Made by a program: the position numbers and the translations under genes. From Gossypium raimondii (taxonomy: Eukaryota > Streptophyta > Magnoliopsida > Malvales > Malvaceae), in contig NC_068570.1 of the NCBI RefSeq assembly GCF_025698545.1, positions 57,121,924 to 57,185,923 on the forward strand: DNA of 64,000 nt, given 5' to 3'. This document shows positions 24,901-36,192 of the stretch, in pieces (position 1 is the stretch's first letter; each line of letters opens with the position of its first letter). The notes below the pieces were generated by a model, which ran no database searches, had not been told where the DNA came from, and saw nothing but the letters and a program-made list of their open reading frames with translations.

Positions 24901-25244
24901 TTATAGAAAGAATTGGACCAGTTACTTACCGATTGGCTTTACCACCGGAACTCGACAAAATTCATAATGTATTTCATGTATCTATGCTACGACGGTATCG
25001 ATCAGATCATTCACATGTTATTACTCCAACAGAAGTAGAAATTCAGCCGGATATGACTTATAATGAAGAACCGGTTAAAGTATTAGCACGAGAAACAAAG
25101 GAGCTTAGAAACAAAAAGGTAAATCTGGTGAAAGTGCTATGGCAAAAGCACGGGATTGAGGAAGCAACATGGGAACCGGAAGAGACAATGAGGAAGCAAT
25201 ACCCGAATCTCTTCTTGGTAAGATTTTCGAGGCGAAAATCCTAA
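21904..25244 (+). pseudogene. Pol region of the Tekay element (PR-RT-RH-INT-chromodomain), frameshifted
   Basis: Protease sequence (21904-22400) is visible only as broken pieces, such as 'LLPFDEFDVILGMDWL'. RT is clear from about 22560: '[14 protein letters not shown]', the catalytic '[11 protein letters not shown]' and 'GFLGHIV'. The frame shifts near 23150 at an A-run and again near 23340. RNase H follows (23395-23720; '[11 protein letters not shown]', '[10 protein letters not shown]'). Integrase has an HHCC zinc region ('[11 protein letters not shown]') and the core 'TMDFVSGLP', with another shift around 24350-24420. The tail ends with GPYEIIERIGPVTYRL and a chromodomain-like 'KVLWQKHGIEEATWEPEE'. 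Domain order is complete, but at least three frame changes are present. Confidence 0.88.
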
Positions 25245-25256
25245 AAAGGGGGAGAG
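25243..25256 (+). other. Polypurine tract
   Basis: AAAAAGGGGGAGAG lies one base before the 3' LTR, where plus-strand DNA synthesis is primed. Confidence 0.85.
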
Positions 25257-25257
25257 T

Positions 25258-28011
25258 TGTAATGGCCCAAATTTGAGGTTATCGAACAAGTGGTTTCGGG
25301 ACCACAAATCCGATGAGAAAAATTTTATTTTCTTATATTTTATGGTCTACAATTTCACAAAATGATTTCGTGAAAATTTTGTTCGAAAATTTCGACGTTT
25401 GGGCACTCAATTTAGTCAAAAGGACTAAATTGTAAAAAGTGCAAAAGTTGAGTTCTACATGTTAGAGGTGTCCAATTGTTATGAAACTTTAAATTGGAGG
25501 TCCTTATATGGTAATTATACCATTGGTAACTTGGTAGACAAAAATGGACATGAGATAAGTGAAATAGAAAATTTTTAAGTTAGGGGCAATTTGGTAATCT
25601 AGTAATTAAAATGAATTAAAAGGGAAAAAGATGGCAAAAATCATCATCTTCTTCATTAGGACGAAATCAGCAAGGGGGGAAGCCATAGTTAGGGTTTTCA
25701 AGCTTCCAAGCTCCATAGTAAGTGATCCCAAGTCCCGTTTTAATGTTTTTTACGCTTTTGGAGTCCCGGTAGCTTAATTTAGCTTATTCTAGCAATAATT
25801 TAACCTAGGGTTTATATTTGGAAAAATACCCATAGGTGAAAAGTGTTTATTTTGATGTTTTATGATAGAATATGAAGCTATAAATTATGTTAAACAACTT
25901 TTGCTAAGCGATTTTAAGTGAAAACGAGTAAAACGACCTAATCAGTAAAAATACCTAATGTTCATAAGTACATGTTAGAGTGGGAATTTGATGTTGCCAT
26001 AGAAGGAAAAATGTTCAGAATGTTATAAAACATAAGAATAAGAGATGAAGTTTAATTTCCGAGCCTTGGGGCAAAAATGTAATTATGTAAAAGTTTAGGG
26101 CAAAATTGTAATTTTGAAAAGTTAGAGTCGAGGGCTGTTTTGATGAATGTGATTATTAAATAAGTTAAATTTACTATTTTAGATCAAGAAGTACGAAACT
26201 CGAGGTTAGACAAAGGGAAGAATAAAGTTGAAGACTAAGTTGGTGAATTTGGCTATAATTGGTACCGAGGTAAGTTTACGGTAAATAAATGCAATATTTC
26301 AATATTTATTATCAATTCTGTTATTTTCCAGCAACTATGAATTTATTTTATGAATTTATTTGATGATGATCTAAGCATGAAATGATAGAGAATTAAAATT
26401 AAAAAGTCCCGTTGATACATAAGGATGGTCTTGGATACGAATGTCATGACATTTGGGTAAAGAGGTCCCATGTAAGACCATGTCCGGGACATGGCATTGG
26501 CACCGAGATGAGAGGTCCCATGTAAGACCATGTCCGGGACATGGCATTGGCACCGAGATGAGAGGTCCCATGTAAGACCATGTCGGGACATGGCGTTGTA
26601 CCGAGATGAGAGGTCCTCAGTAAGACCATGTCAGGACATGGCATGGGCACCGATATGAGAACATCCCATGTAAGACCATGTCTGGGACATGGCTTTGGCA
26701 TGTTATTATCAGAAGAGACCCGAGTATCCTTATTATTCCAATGTAGCTCAACGGGCTTGTAAACGAATTATGTTCATGAAAGTTCAGTTTAAAGCATAAA
26801 TGGCAAGCTCAGGTAAGTTATAAGAGTTAAGAACTTATTATACTATCAATTGATGTTCAACGATGCAGCAAGAGTTGAGTAAGTTATGTACACAAGTATT
26901 CTAAGTAAACAAGCAAGAGAACTAGTATGAGATTAACTAAAGAGTAAACTAGAGATATAGACATTTGAGTTTAATTATTTAAGTTAAATATTGTTATTTA
27001 TTTGCTAGTAAACTTACTAAGCTTTATGCTTACTTCTTTTATTTCTCTTTCTCTTATAGTATTGCAAAGCTACTTCAAGGATCCTAAAAAAGTCGGAGAT
27101 CGTCCACACTATCAACCACAACTGCTCGGTATTTTATATCGAAACACGTTTGAGTTATGGCATGTATAGGGATTTAGTCATTTTGTATGTTTGTAATGAT
27201 GATTTTGCTAATGAGTGATGTGTAAGTATTTGATGATGTATGGTCATTAAAATGGTTAAGGATGAAGGTGTTTGTTGTTATGAAAGATTAGGTGATAAAT
27301 TATGCATGGAAATCATGAAAGGATAAAATTTTGCAAAGAAACAGAATTCAGGCAGCATAGTGACGTGAATTTGAAAAATCACCCAAGATAGTATAAAATG
27401 AATTAGAGGGTTAATGATATATGGAATTAAAGCTTGTTGAGTCTATTTTCATGGAAAAATAACGGTGTAGCAAAAGGAAATTTATATTTTAAGATATGTG
27501 AATTTTAGTAAGATAGGGTCAGAACTGTTTTTGGAGTCCCCTGTTCTGAGTTTAGAAAATAATTAAAAATTGTACAAAAATGGTTATGAGTTGAAATTTA
27601 CATGCTTAGGTTCCTTAATGAGTCTATTTTCTTTAAAAACAAGTAAGAACTTCATATGAAAATCCTACAGTGAGAAAACTTATTTTTAGTAACAAGAGGT
27701 CAGGGCAGTCAGGTGGTGAAACAGGGGAGACTTTAAGTAATAAACTGTACTTATTGACTGAACCAAAAATTCTAAAAATTTTATGGTGAGTAGATATATG
27801 AGTCTAGTTTCAGGGAAAATTTACGGAATTAAATGTCGAGTTCTGTAGCTCAAGTTATAATTAATTTAGTAACTGCTGCGCGATTGGACAGATTTGCTGT
27901 AAATAGTGAAATAAATTTTCAAACCTAGATTTTATGCTCCGAATTGGTAAGATAAGCTAAGTAATGCCTCGTGCTCGACTCCGGAAACGGTCTCGGGTAA
28001 GGGGTGTTACA
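25258..28011 (+). repeat. 3' LTR of the Tekay element (2754 bp)
   Basis: Starts TGTAATGGCCC and ends TGTTACA, followed by the GGGGC target duplication. Near-identical to the 5' LTR. Its minisatellite (26462-26702) has the same number of units but different point changes (for example 'gtccgggaca' instead of 'gtctgggaca'). Confidence 0.93.
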
Positions 28012-28255
28012 GGGGCGGAGTTAAATTGTATATTTTTATGATAGTAAAAATGCAATTTCACCATTTTAATAATCTATATCTTTATAATTTTTAAAGGATG
28101 AAATCAAATTTTTACTGTTTTTAGGGGCTAAAGTGTAATTTTACTATAATTAATTTAAAATTTTATAAATTATAAAGGGTCTAATTAGAAAAATTTTTTA
28201 TTTTAGGTGGGGTCGGGACCCCTACCAGCCCCCTAGCTCCGCCATTGACAAGACC

Positions 28256-29000
28256 CAACTGGGCCTAGTATACAATAATGGAGTGGCAAACCCTAGTCCC
28301 AGAAAAGGGTTGTGCCGCCACCAAATGTATTACTCCTAGTGAGAGTATGCTTTATCCTATTAAATATTATTATTTAATTATACATTGTTCAACTGAGACT
28401 CTTATTATTTTCTCTATAAATAGGAATTATGGACTAGGTCAAAATACACCATTCACCTACGAGGTTACTTTGCTAGAATACAATGAATATATCCATACGA
28501 AATATTTCCATCTTTCTTGAGTAACCAATTTCTAGCCCTAGAAAGTTTTGCAGAAGTTTTCATCAATATGTGAATAGAGCCCATACTCTAGCAAACCGAG
28601 GTTGAGATTAGCGGAGAAGATTTAGAGGATGAAATCTGAGAATGACCTATTCCACCTATTCCAAAACACAAGTATAACTTGGGTAATAAAGTTTATTGTT
28701 ACAAAGATCACAAAGGCTCAATTTTAGAAAAATTTAAAACTACTACTAGGCAACAAACATGTTTTCTAAATTGTATTTTTCCAACAATTACCGCATAACT
28801 TTTAAAAGTAAAAAACTAAAAATAAAATAAAATTGAAAAAAGAGGGGCAATAAAAATTTTGTAAAAGCTTTGAAAACTCAAAACTAAGTTTTTTACAATA
28901 TTCATTTTTCTTTAAACTTTTTATTTTAAACTATGCCATATAAGATTTGATATTTTATTTAACGGTTAAATTAATGATTTTAGTAATGGGAGGACTCGAT
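28256..29000. other. Intergenic, no gene
   Basis: Contains only a short chance ORF and a poly-A/T-rich stretch (28790-28960). Its right part, together with 31805-31905, looks like one older MITE interrupted by the solo LTR. Confidence 0.3.
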
Positions 29001-29005
29001 ATAAC

Positions 29006-31799
29006 TGTTGACACCATTTTTTGGATGAAAAACGGGGTCGACTTGGGTTTTGGAAAATGAAAACGAAAATGGGAGTCGCCACCGATCCTTTTTGATGAGG
29101 TGTGATCGGACCACATCGAAAAGTAGTTGTTTTTAATAAACGATTTGATTTTATTAAAACAACAAGTTTGGTCCACGAAATTCAAAAAAACGGGTTCGGG
29201 AGTCGGTTATGCACGAGGAAGGATTAGCACCCTCGATACGCCCAAAATTGGTACCTAGTTGATTACTTAATGTCTTAGTGTCGAAAAACTGAAAACTTTA
29301 AAGAAATTTAAAATATGATCCTTAAAAAACTCGAATGGCATGGATTAAAATTCAAGACGATATTTAGCAATTTGGTTAAACAAGAAAAATCAAAATGTAA
29401 ATTTCAAAAAGTATAGGGGTCAAAATGTAATTTTTTTAATTTTTTTAACACGAAATTATTCCCGGACAAAATTCAGTGATTACACAAAACATTGTCTTAT
29501 TTTAAAATTTTTAAAAGGATATTAAGCCATTTGGTTGAACGAGAAAAATCGACACCCAGCACCTTAGGGCATGTTTTCTCGAATTTTCAAACGCAAAACA
29601 TTGCCTTATTTTAAAATTTTTAAAAGGATATTAAGCCATTTGGTTGAACGAGAAAAATCGACACCCAGCACCTTAGGGCATGTTTTCTCGAATTTCCAAA
29701 CGCAAAACATTGCCTTATTTTGAAATTTTTAGAAGGATATTTAGCTATTTAGTTGAATGAGAAAAATCGACACCCAGCACCTTAGGGCACGTTTCCTCGA
29801 ATTTCCAAATGCTAAATATTGCCTTATTTAGAAAAATTTTCTTTTTTGAAGTACGATGTTAATATGCATAATGAAATAATAAATATGATAATGTGAACAA
29901 AAATAATATGAGCAAAAACGAATAAATAAAATAAATCAATCATGCATATACCATAGCAAATAAATAAATAAATAAACTAAAGCATAAAATGGACATATAA
30001 ATAAATACATAAATGAACATAAAAATAAAGGAAAATATGTATGTACATATAAGGAAATATATACGTATGTATATTCATAAAATTATGGAAATATGAAAAT
30101 GTATATATGAATTATAAGATATAAAAATATAAGTATTTACATATATATATATATGTATATAGATTATAAAATGCAAATATATATATATATATATATATAT
30201 ATACTATATAAGTATGTATGTTATAAAACACGTGTACACACATAAATTTATAAAATATGAAAAATATGCATATGTATGTTTTAAAATTATTAAAATAAAA
30301 TAAAAATATATATGAGTATATATGCATATATTCATGAGGAAAAGAGTATATAGATATATGTATATAAATATGTATATATAAAAAGTATTTAATATATATA
30401 TTAAATAAATTATATATGAAATATATATAAGCACTTATGTAATAATAATATAATATAATATAAGATGGCACATACATTTAAAATTACATAAGTAAATATA
30501 AATAGAAATATAATGATAGTAATAATAACATTAATATTAATAATAATAGTAAAGATGATAATATAATAAAAAAATAAAAAAAATAATAGTAATAATAATG
30601 TCAACTTTATTAATTTTAATAAGAAGATAACCAAAATAATAAAAAAAAGGGCTAAATTGGATTAAAAATGAAAAATATGGGGCGGATTCGAAAAATAAAG
30701 AAACAAAAAGGATTAAATCCAGACACGCGCAAAAGGAGGGGGACCAAAAGGGAAATATTCCCACGTTGACCAAGCGGCGTCGTTCTAACAAAGCCTGAGC
30801 AGACGGTCTATGGACCAAATCGCAAGAAAGATGGAAATTTAGAGCAAAATTAAAACAAATAATAAAAGGGAATAGGACTCAATTGTAAACGGCCTCAAAA
30901 GCGGAAGGACTGAGGACGCAAATAACCCCTCTGGTCCAAAAACACTCGGATCCCAGGCGGTACGGGTCGGGTCGATTTGAACCAAGTCAAAACGACATCG
31001 TTCCAGGGCTTAAGAATGCCGGCCAAAACGGCGTCGTTTTACCAGGGTATAAAAGGCACTCTTTTGAGAAAAAAAATCATTTGGGCATTGAAAAGAAAAA
31101 AAAAACAGAAGAAAGAAAAAAATATTCTCTCTGGACTAGGTCCAGATTCCAGCCTAGGCCCGCCGCTCCGGCGTCGCACCGGCCACCGTGTGGAAATTCA
31201 AAAGAGGTAAAAATTTACTTTTTTTTTAATTTTTTGTGAATATAAACTATTTATATATATGTAATATGTATAAAAATAGAATGAACATGTATTAATAGAT
31301 GGGAAATGCGAAAATGAAAAAAGGTCACATTTTTTTTGCTTTTTTCTACGAAAATGTTACAAAAGAAGAGAAAAATAAAGAAAATAATAGCCCCCTTTTT
31401 ACAATGGTTTTAGATGGCTCTTATAGCCATTTACAACTCTATTTTTTTAAATTTATTATGTTGTCATTTCTTCTGCAGGTGCAAGTGGACGGGGGTGGTT
31501 GGTGTCAGAGAGCAGGTGGCGTCGGTGGCTGCGAGCAGAGCTAGGAGCGGCGATGGCAGAAGACCAAGGCTTAGGGTTTCCTGTTTCTTTTTTTGTGTTG
31601 GGCCATTTGAGCTGTTTAGGTTTTGTTTAGGATTGGGTTTGGGTTGAGTTTAATTTCGGGCCTGTAATTGGGTTTGGGTAGGTTTAATTGGTTTGGGTTT
31701 GTTTAAATGTACTGGGCTGATTTTGGGTTAGGTCTAGGTGGGTATAGGGTTGGTTTTATTTGGACCATATTGGGCCCCGGGTAAATTTGGGCTTGTACA
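29006..31799 (-). mobile_element. Solo LTR of a Tat-type gypsy element, 2.8 kb
   Basis: Bounded by TGTTGACACC and GGGCTTGTACA, with ATAAC on both sides (29001-29005 and 31800-31804). The terminal 200 bp are the reverse complement of the end of the 48231-50620 LTR ('aatggtgtcaaca', 'ccaagtcgaccccgttttcc'). It lies on the minus strand and has no internal region. It carries 109-bp tandem repeats, long AT microsatellites (30140-30430) and a G/C-richer transcribed-looking part at 30720-31210. Confidence 0.82.
29486..29815. repeat. 109-bp tandem repeat, three units
   Basis: Units begin at the 'aaaacattg' phrase at 29486, 29595 and 29704, with a fourth partial start at 29814. Each contains 'cgacacccagcacctta' and 'gttgaacgagaaaaatcg'. 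The related LTR at 48231 has about two such units (50080-50280). Confidence 0.8.
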
Positions 31800-31804
31800 A
31801 TAAC

Positions 31805-33590
31805 ATTGATAGCTTAGGAATGTAATTAGAATATTGTTTTAAAGTTTGGGGGCGATTTAGAAAGGAGGTTATATTTTAGGGATGTACGGCGCAATTAACT
31901 CTAAAAATCATAATTAATATTTGGATTAATTCCACCGAACATCCCCAAATTATAGTTCATATTCTAAGTTGATCCTAAAATTCAAAAAATTCTGATTTAA
32001 TCCTTAAATTATTAATATAGTATCAATCTTATCCTTCCATCCGTCTCGCCAATAGTTCAAGCGTTGAACGTTAGATCAAATTTGGCGTGGGAAATATTTA
32101 AAAGATGTCAATCAAATTACAAGTATGTATGTACCTAATACATAAATGTTAGAGCTTGAACTCAAGATTAGGTGTAGCTTATTGTATAATTAACCCTCAA
32201 TATTTATATGTACATAATTTAAAATGGTAAACTACACAGTTGGTCACTTAATCTTCATAAGTTTTCATTTTGGGCATCGGTTGATATATATATATATATG
32301 TATGTATATATATTGCAAAAAGGGCATTGTCGTTACAAACCGTTTTCATCTAGTCACCCATCATTAATTTGGAGTTAGACAATATTACAGTACACTAATT
32401 TTAGTCACCAAACTTTAATAAGTTTTCATTTTAATTTCGACATGATTTAAAAAGATAAAATGAGTGACTAAAATGAACACTTACTAAAGTTAAGCAACTA
32501 AAATGAGTATACAATAACATTGCCTAATCCAAAGTTAATGGTGGATGACCAAAACGAAAATGATTTGTAACAACAGTGCCCAAATTAATGGTGAAGTTTA
32601 CCCGATTTAAAAATACTTTGTTCAAATGGTAATTAAGCGGGACAAGGTGAATGTTGCTAAATCCATCATTGCTCTATAAGTGTCACTCTTTGCTCCACCA
32701 TTTGCCTTACTCCATTATGTATGCATAATATTAAAAACCATTACAACCTCTATGGATGTTGGATGCATCCATTCTTGCTCCACTTCAATTTAATTTTTGT
32801 TACTTATTTTTAATATTTTCAACATTTTTTAAAATCAAGTTAAAATTTAAACATAATTCTTTGTAAAAATATTTAAACATAAAACATATGAATTTTTTTT
32901 TATAATACATTATTACATTTCACCTTTTAATAGTTTAATATACACAAGGATAATTATTCAAGAGGGGTGTTTGGTAAACAGAGTTTTTAGTCTTTTTTTA
33001 GCTGATTTGGGCACAAATGGAGGATTGAGTAGTCAAACCCTTTGATTATAGTGTTTAGTGAATGGAGATTTGCAATAGCTTGTTGAGCTAAAACCTTCAA
33101 AACAGAAAAAGTCAGGATTGACAAATTTTTTCATAGCTGATTATAAATGAAATATGTGAAATGACATATTTTGACCATACTTGCTAAAAATTACTCCATT
33201 TGCCGCTATGTACAATTATATTGATATACTATTAATATTTATCAATTTCCACGAGGTTAAAATTTGCAAATAAGGAACTTAAGAAATTTATTTATTTAAA
33301 ATTTCAAAAATATATACTAACTAATTTCCATAATGAATGTTTTAATTCCTTGATAATAGTATTTTATTTCAATAATTTCATCCAGTAAAAAGTAAAGTAT
33401 TATAAACAAATAAATATTTAACAATAAAATATGGCACGCACATATCAGCTTTCACCTATCGGTTAAGTTTTACCAAACACCTTTAAATAAACAGATAATA
33501 GAAACAATTAATCAAATCAATTAATAGAATCAATTAATGCAATCAGCTATCCGTCAATTGTCAAAGAGAGCCTATACATACATACATATA
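31805..33590. other. MITE-rich intergenic DNA
   Basis: No gene. A foldback element of about 380 bp spans 32224-32604 ('ggtaaactacacagttggtc' against 'gtgaagtttacc', with complementary inner arms). A TIR element probably spans 32965-33484 (GGGGTGTTTGGTAAA against TTTACCAAACACC). The rest is AT-rich. Confidence 0.45.
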
Positions 33591-33894
33591 TAGCCGGGAT
33601 AAAATGATAATTTAATATAATAGAGCGAGGCAGAGTGGAGGAAGTAATTATCTACAAAAATCTACCCTGCGTCTGGTTTAAAGAAAATTCTACTCCATTT
33701 GAAGCAGATGACTCAAAATCCATGTGCCGATTCGGATTTGCTCAAATTGTTTCCTTTTTATAGTAACCAAATGTATTGTTGAAGCAAAAGCAGAAAATTG
33801 AACAAAAATAGTGAATTACCAAAATTAGGGACAAAAGTGACTGATTTTGAAACGCCAGCCTTCTGTCTTTCTGTCATAACTAACAGTCTTTTCA

Positions 33895-33903
33895 TATATA
33901 AAA
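33895..33903 (+). promoter_or_regulatory. Probable TATA box of the CIPK gene
   Basis: TATATAAAA, about 200 bp before the putative leader-intron donor and followed by a pyrimidine-rich leader (33990-34100). Position and sequence fit a plant core promoter. The start site itself is inferred. Confidence 0.45.
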
Positions 33904-34108
33904 CCTTCTATATTTAGTCCCCAAAACCTGTCATTCCTATTATTATCTTACAAATTTCATTATATTACATTGCATTCATGTGCTTCCTACATTTGTGGCT
34001 TTCATTTCATCATCTTTCTAACCCCCCATCACCTTCTCCGCAAGAAGGGTGTCATCTTCCATTGAATTACCTCAAGTCTATTTCTCTTTTCTCATTTGCC
34101 CATCAAAA

Positions 34109-34437
34109 GTAAGTTTGGGTCTTTCTTTCCCATTGAATTTTCATTGCCTTTTATTTTTGTTTTTGGTTATGAATCTGTTTCTTCATTGTTGAATCATGTT
34201 CATGCTGTGGAATTGGTTCTGGGTATTGTTTTCTATGTTTAATCTCACATGAAATCTTTAAATTTGATCAATGAACAATGAACAATGTTAGATTTTGAAA
34301 GAATTAATACACTGTTTGCTTAGATCATGTTCTTCGATTCTACTAAATGTCGGTGACGTTTGAATCAGAAAAAAAGTTAAGTTGAACTTGTTGTGATTGT
34401 TGCTTGATATGGTACCAATGTTTTTTTCCTGCAGCAG
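34109..34437 (+). other. Probable 5'-leader intron of the CIPK gene
   Basis: A donor AAA/GTAAGT at 34109 is matched by a T-rich tract and acceptor CCTGCAG/CAG at 34434 or 34437. The interior is T-rich as in plant introns. A leader intron would place a few hundred bases of spliced 5' UTR before the ATG at 34882. Inferred from splice signals only. Confidence 0.5.
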
Positions 34438-34570
34438 GTGGTGTTGAAATTTGGTGCATTTATGATTGCTCGGTTCTAATATTTATGCATGTCAGGCGTT
34501 TGAATTATTGCCTAATTGACTCGATTTGTCTTTCAGAAAGTATTAAGAAAGGAATAGGGAATGCGGAAAG

Positions 34571-34762
34571 ATGTCTATGCACGCTGAGAATTCTCTATAT
34601 CAACTCCACAAGGATGTATCCGGATCTGGATTACCCTTATTCTTTCTCGATGAGGTCGGATACTCAGGAAACAGCAGATTCATGCTCGGTGTTCAAGTTC
34701 TTAACAGGGCTGAAAACAAAATCTCCACCATGTTGATGAATGACCTTGCTGAAGACGGTTGA
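34571..34762 (+). other. Upstream ORF (63 codons) in the CIPK leader
   Basis: Begins ATGTCTATGCAC and runs 63 codons with a protein-like composition (for example SGLPLFFLDEVGYSGNSRF). It is preceded by an overlapping 8-codon uORF at 34561. It stops 119 bases before the kinase start and is in a different frame. It could repress translation, be a stranded exon, or be chance. Confidence 0.35.
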
Positions 34763-34881
34763 GTTTTTCGTGTTATAGGAAGTTCTCTTAGAGTACATTT
34801 ACATATATATATATATATATTATTAATACTGCAGGAGATAATACTCTTTTTTGGAGCCTGTTAGGATTAAAATCTTTTAGA

Positions 34882-36192
34882 ATGGAGAATAAGGGGAAGG
34901 TGTTGATGCAAAAGTATGAATTCGGAAAAATGTTGGGCCAAGGGAATTTTGCTAAAGTTTACTATGCAAAGAACATCAAAACAAGCCAGAGCGTGGCGAT
35001 TAAGGTCATTGAGAAAGAGAAGGTCTTGAAAGTAGGCATGATCGATCAAACCAAGACGGAGATATCCACTATGAGCCTCGTTAAGCACCCGAATATCTTG
35101 GAACTTTACGAAGTCATGGCTAGCAAAAACAAGATTTACTATGTTATGGAGTATGCCAACGGTGGCGAGCTCTTCAACAAGGTAGCAAAAGGGAAGTTGA
35201 GAGAAGACTTGGCAAGGAAGTATTTCCAACAGCTGATCAGTGCAGTTGATTTTTGCCACAGCAGAGGTGTTTATCATCGGGATTTGAAGCCCGAAAACTT
35301 GCTCCTTGATGAAAATGGAACCCTTAAGGTATCAGATTTCGGCTTGAGTGCCCTTGGTGAGTCTAAGCATCAAGATGGATTGCTCCACACAACTTGTGGA
35401 ACCCCTGCATATGTAGCTCCTGAAGTTATAAACCGAAAGGGCTATGATGGGGCAAAAGCCGATATCTGGTCTTGCGGGGTTATCCTCTTTGTCCTACTGG
35501 CTGGTTATCTTCCATTTCATGATTCAAATCTGATAGGAATGTATAAGAAAATAAGCAAAGCAGATTACAAGTTTCCTAGTTGGTTCTCACCTGATGTCAC
35601 CAAGCTGCTATCGAGAATCCTCAATCCTAATCCAAAATCTCGAATTTCAACCGCGAAAATAATGACAAACTCCTGGTTCAAAAAGGGGTTTAAATTGAAA
35701 TCAAGTCACAAAACTGCCGAAAAGGACTTGCCTTCTACCGATACCAATGTGGTTTTTGGTTCTGAGGCTAACACAGCAGCATTCGAAACAAAGAATCACA
35801 AGGATCAGCTCACCAAGTTGAATGCTTTCGACATCATTTCCTTATCAAGTGGGCTCGATTTGTCTGGATTGTTTACGGAAACCGGCGAGAAGAAGGAAGT
35901 TAGATTCACTTCCATGCATAGTGTCTCTGCCATCACTTCTAAACTAGAGGACTTTGCTGAGCACTTGAAGTTCAAAGTTAAGAAGGAAGTTGGAGGGCTT
36001 TTGAAAATAGAAAAATCGAGCAGAGGCCAAAAAGGCGAATTGACTATCTATGCACAGATATTCGAGGTCGCCCCATCTTTCTATTTAGTAGAGTTGAGGA
36101 AGTCCAGTGGTGATACATTGGAGTATAGGAAGATGTTGGAGCAGGATGTTAGACCAGCTCTCGAGGACATTGTTTGTACTTGGCTAAAGTGA
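34882..36192 (+). CDS. CIPK: CBL-interacting serine/threonine protein kinase (CIPK/SnRK3)
   Basis: A single uninterrupted exon of 436 codons. The N-terminal kinase domain (about residues 12-268) has the glycine loop GQGNFAKV (19-26), catalytic Lys41 in VAIK, Glu60, HRD at 132-134, DFG at 152-154, an activation loop with [12 protein letters not shown] (170-181) and conserved [17 protein letters not shown]. The NAF/FISL motif follows at [19 protein letters not shown] (N314-A315-F316), where CBL calcium sensors bind and relieve autoinhibition. The C-terminal PP2C-interaction region is at about 345-375. All catalytic residues are present. Lack of introns and the sequence ([10 protein letters not shown] start, [10 protein letters not shown]) suit the intronless CIPK2/10/20-like group. 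It would phosphorylate membrane transporters in calcium-dependent ion and stress signalling at membranes with its CBL partner. Which ortholog it is cannot be settled here. Confidence 0.93.
   Translation: MENKGKVLMQKYEFGKMLGQGNFAKVYYAKNIKTSQSVAIKVIEKEKVLKVGMIDQTKTEISTMSLVKHPNILELYEVMASKNKIYYVMEYANGGELFNKVAKGKLREDLARKYFQQLISAVDFCHSRGVYHRDLKPENLLLDENGTLKVSDFGLSALGESKHQDGLLHTTCGTPAYVAPEVINRKGYDGAKADIWSCGVILFVLLAGYLPFHDSNLIGMYKKISKADYKFPSWFSPDVTKLLSRILNPNPKSRISTAKIMTNSWFKKGFKLKSSHKTAEKDLPSTDTNVVFGSEANTAAFETKNHKDQLTKLNAFDIISLSSGLDLSGLFTETGEKKEVRFTSMHSVSAITSKLEDFAEHLKFKVKKEVGGLLKIEKSSRGQKGELTIYAQIFEVAPSFYLVELRKSSGDTLEYRKMLEQDVRPALEDIVCTWLK

Larger units (their letters stand above)
17748..28011 (+). 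mobile_element. Complete Tekay-type Ty3/gypsy chromovirus, 10.26 kb
   Basis: Bounded by 2.75-kb LTRs and a perfect 5-bp target duplication GGGGC (17743-17747 and 28012-28016). Order is 5' LTR, Met-tRNA primer site, gag, protease remnant, RT, RNase H, integrase with chromodomain-like tail, polypurine tract, 3' LTR. Domain order RT-RH-INT places it in Ty3/gypsy. The long LTRs and the C-terminal chromodomain-type motif suit the Tekay/Del branch of plant chromoviruses. The two LTRs are nearly identical by eye, so the insertion is young. Gag is open, but pol is interrupted by frameshifts, so this copy as read is probably not autonomous. Confidence 0.92.
17708..28247. mobile_element. hAT-like MITE, split in two by the Tekay retrotransposon
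   Basis: The left part is 17708-17747 (TAGTGGCAGAGCCAG..) and the right part 28012-28247 (..TAGCTCCGCCATTG). The ends form an imperfect inverted repeat matching the TAGGGGCGGAGCTAGG family. Outside them lie ACAAGGCC (17700-17707) and ACAAGACC (28248-28255), an 8-bp duplication with one mismatch. The interior of the right part ('tatttttatgatagtaaaaatgc') is shared with the 54466 copy. The retrotransposon therefore landed inside an older MITE of about 270 bp. Confidence 0.7.

Noticed and set aside
30112-30818. Minus-strand ORFs of 74-121 codons rich in Y, I and F
   Set aside because: They come from AT microsatellite sequence inside the solo LTR.
34867-35277. 136-codon minus-strand ORF opposite the CIPK gene
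   Set aside because: It is the antisense of the conserved kinase domain.
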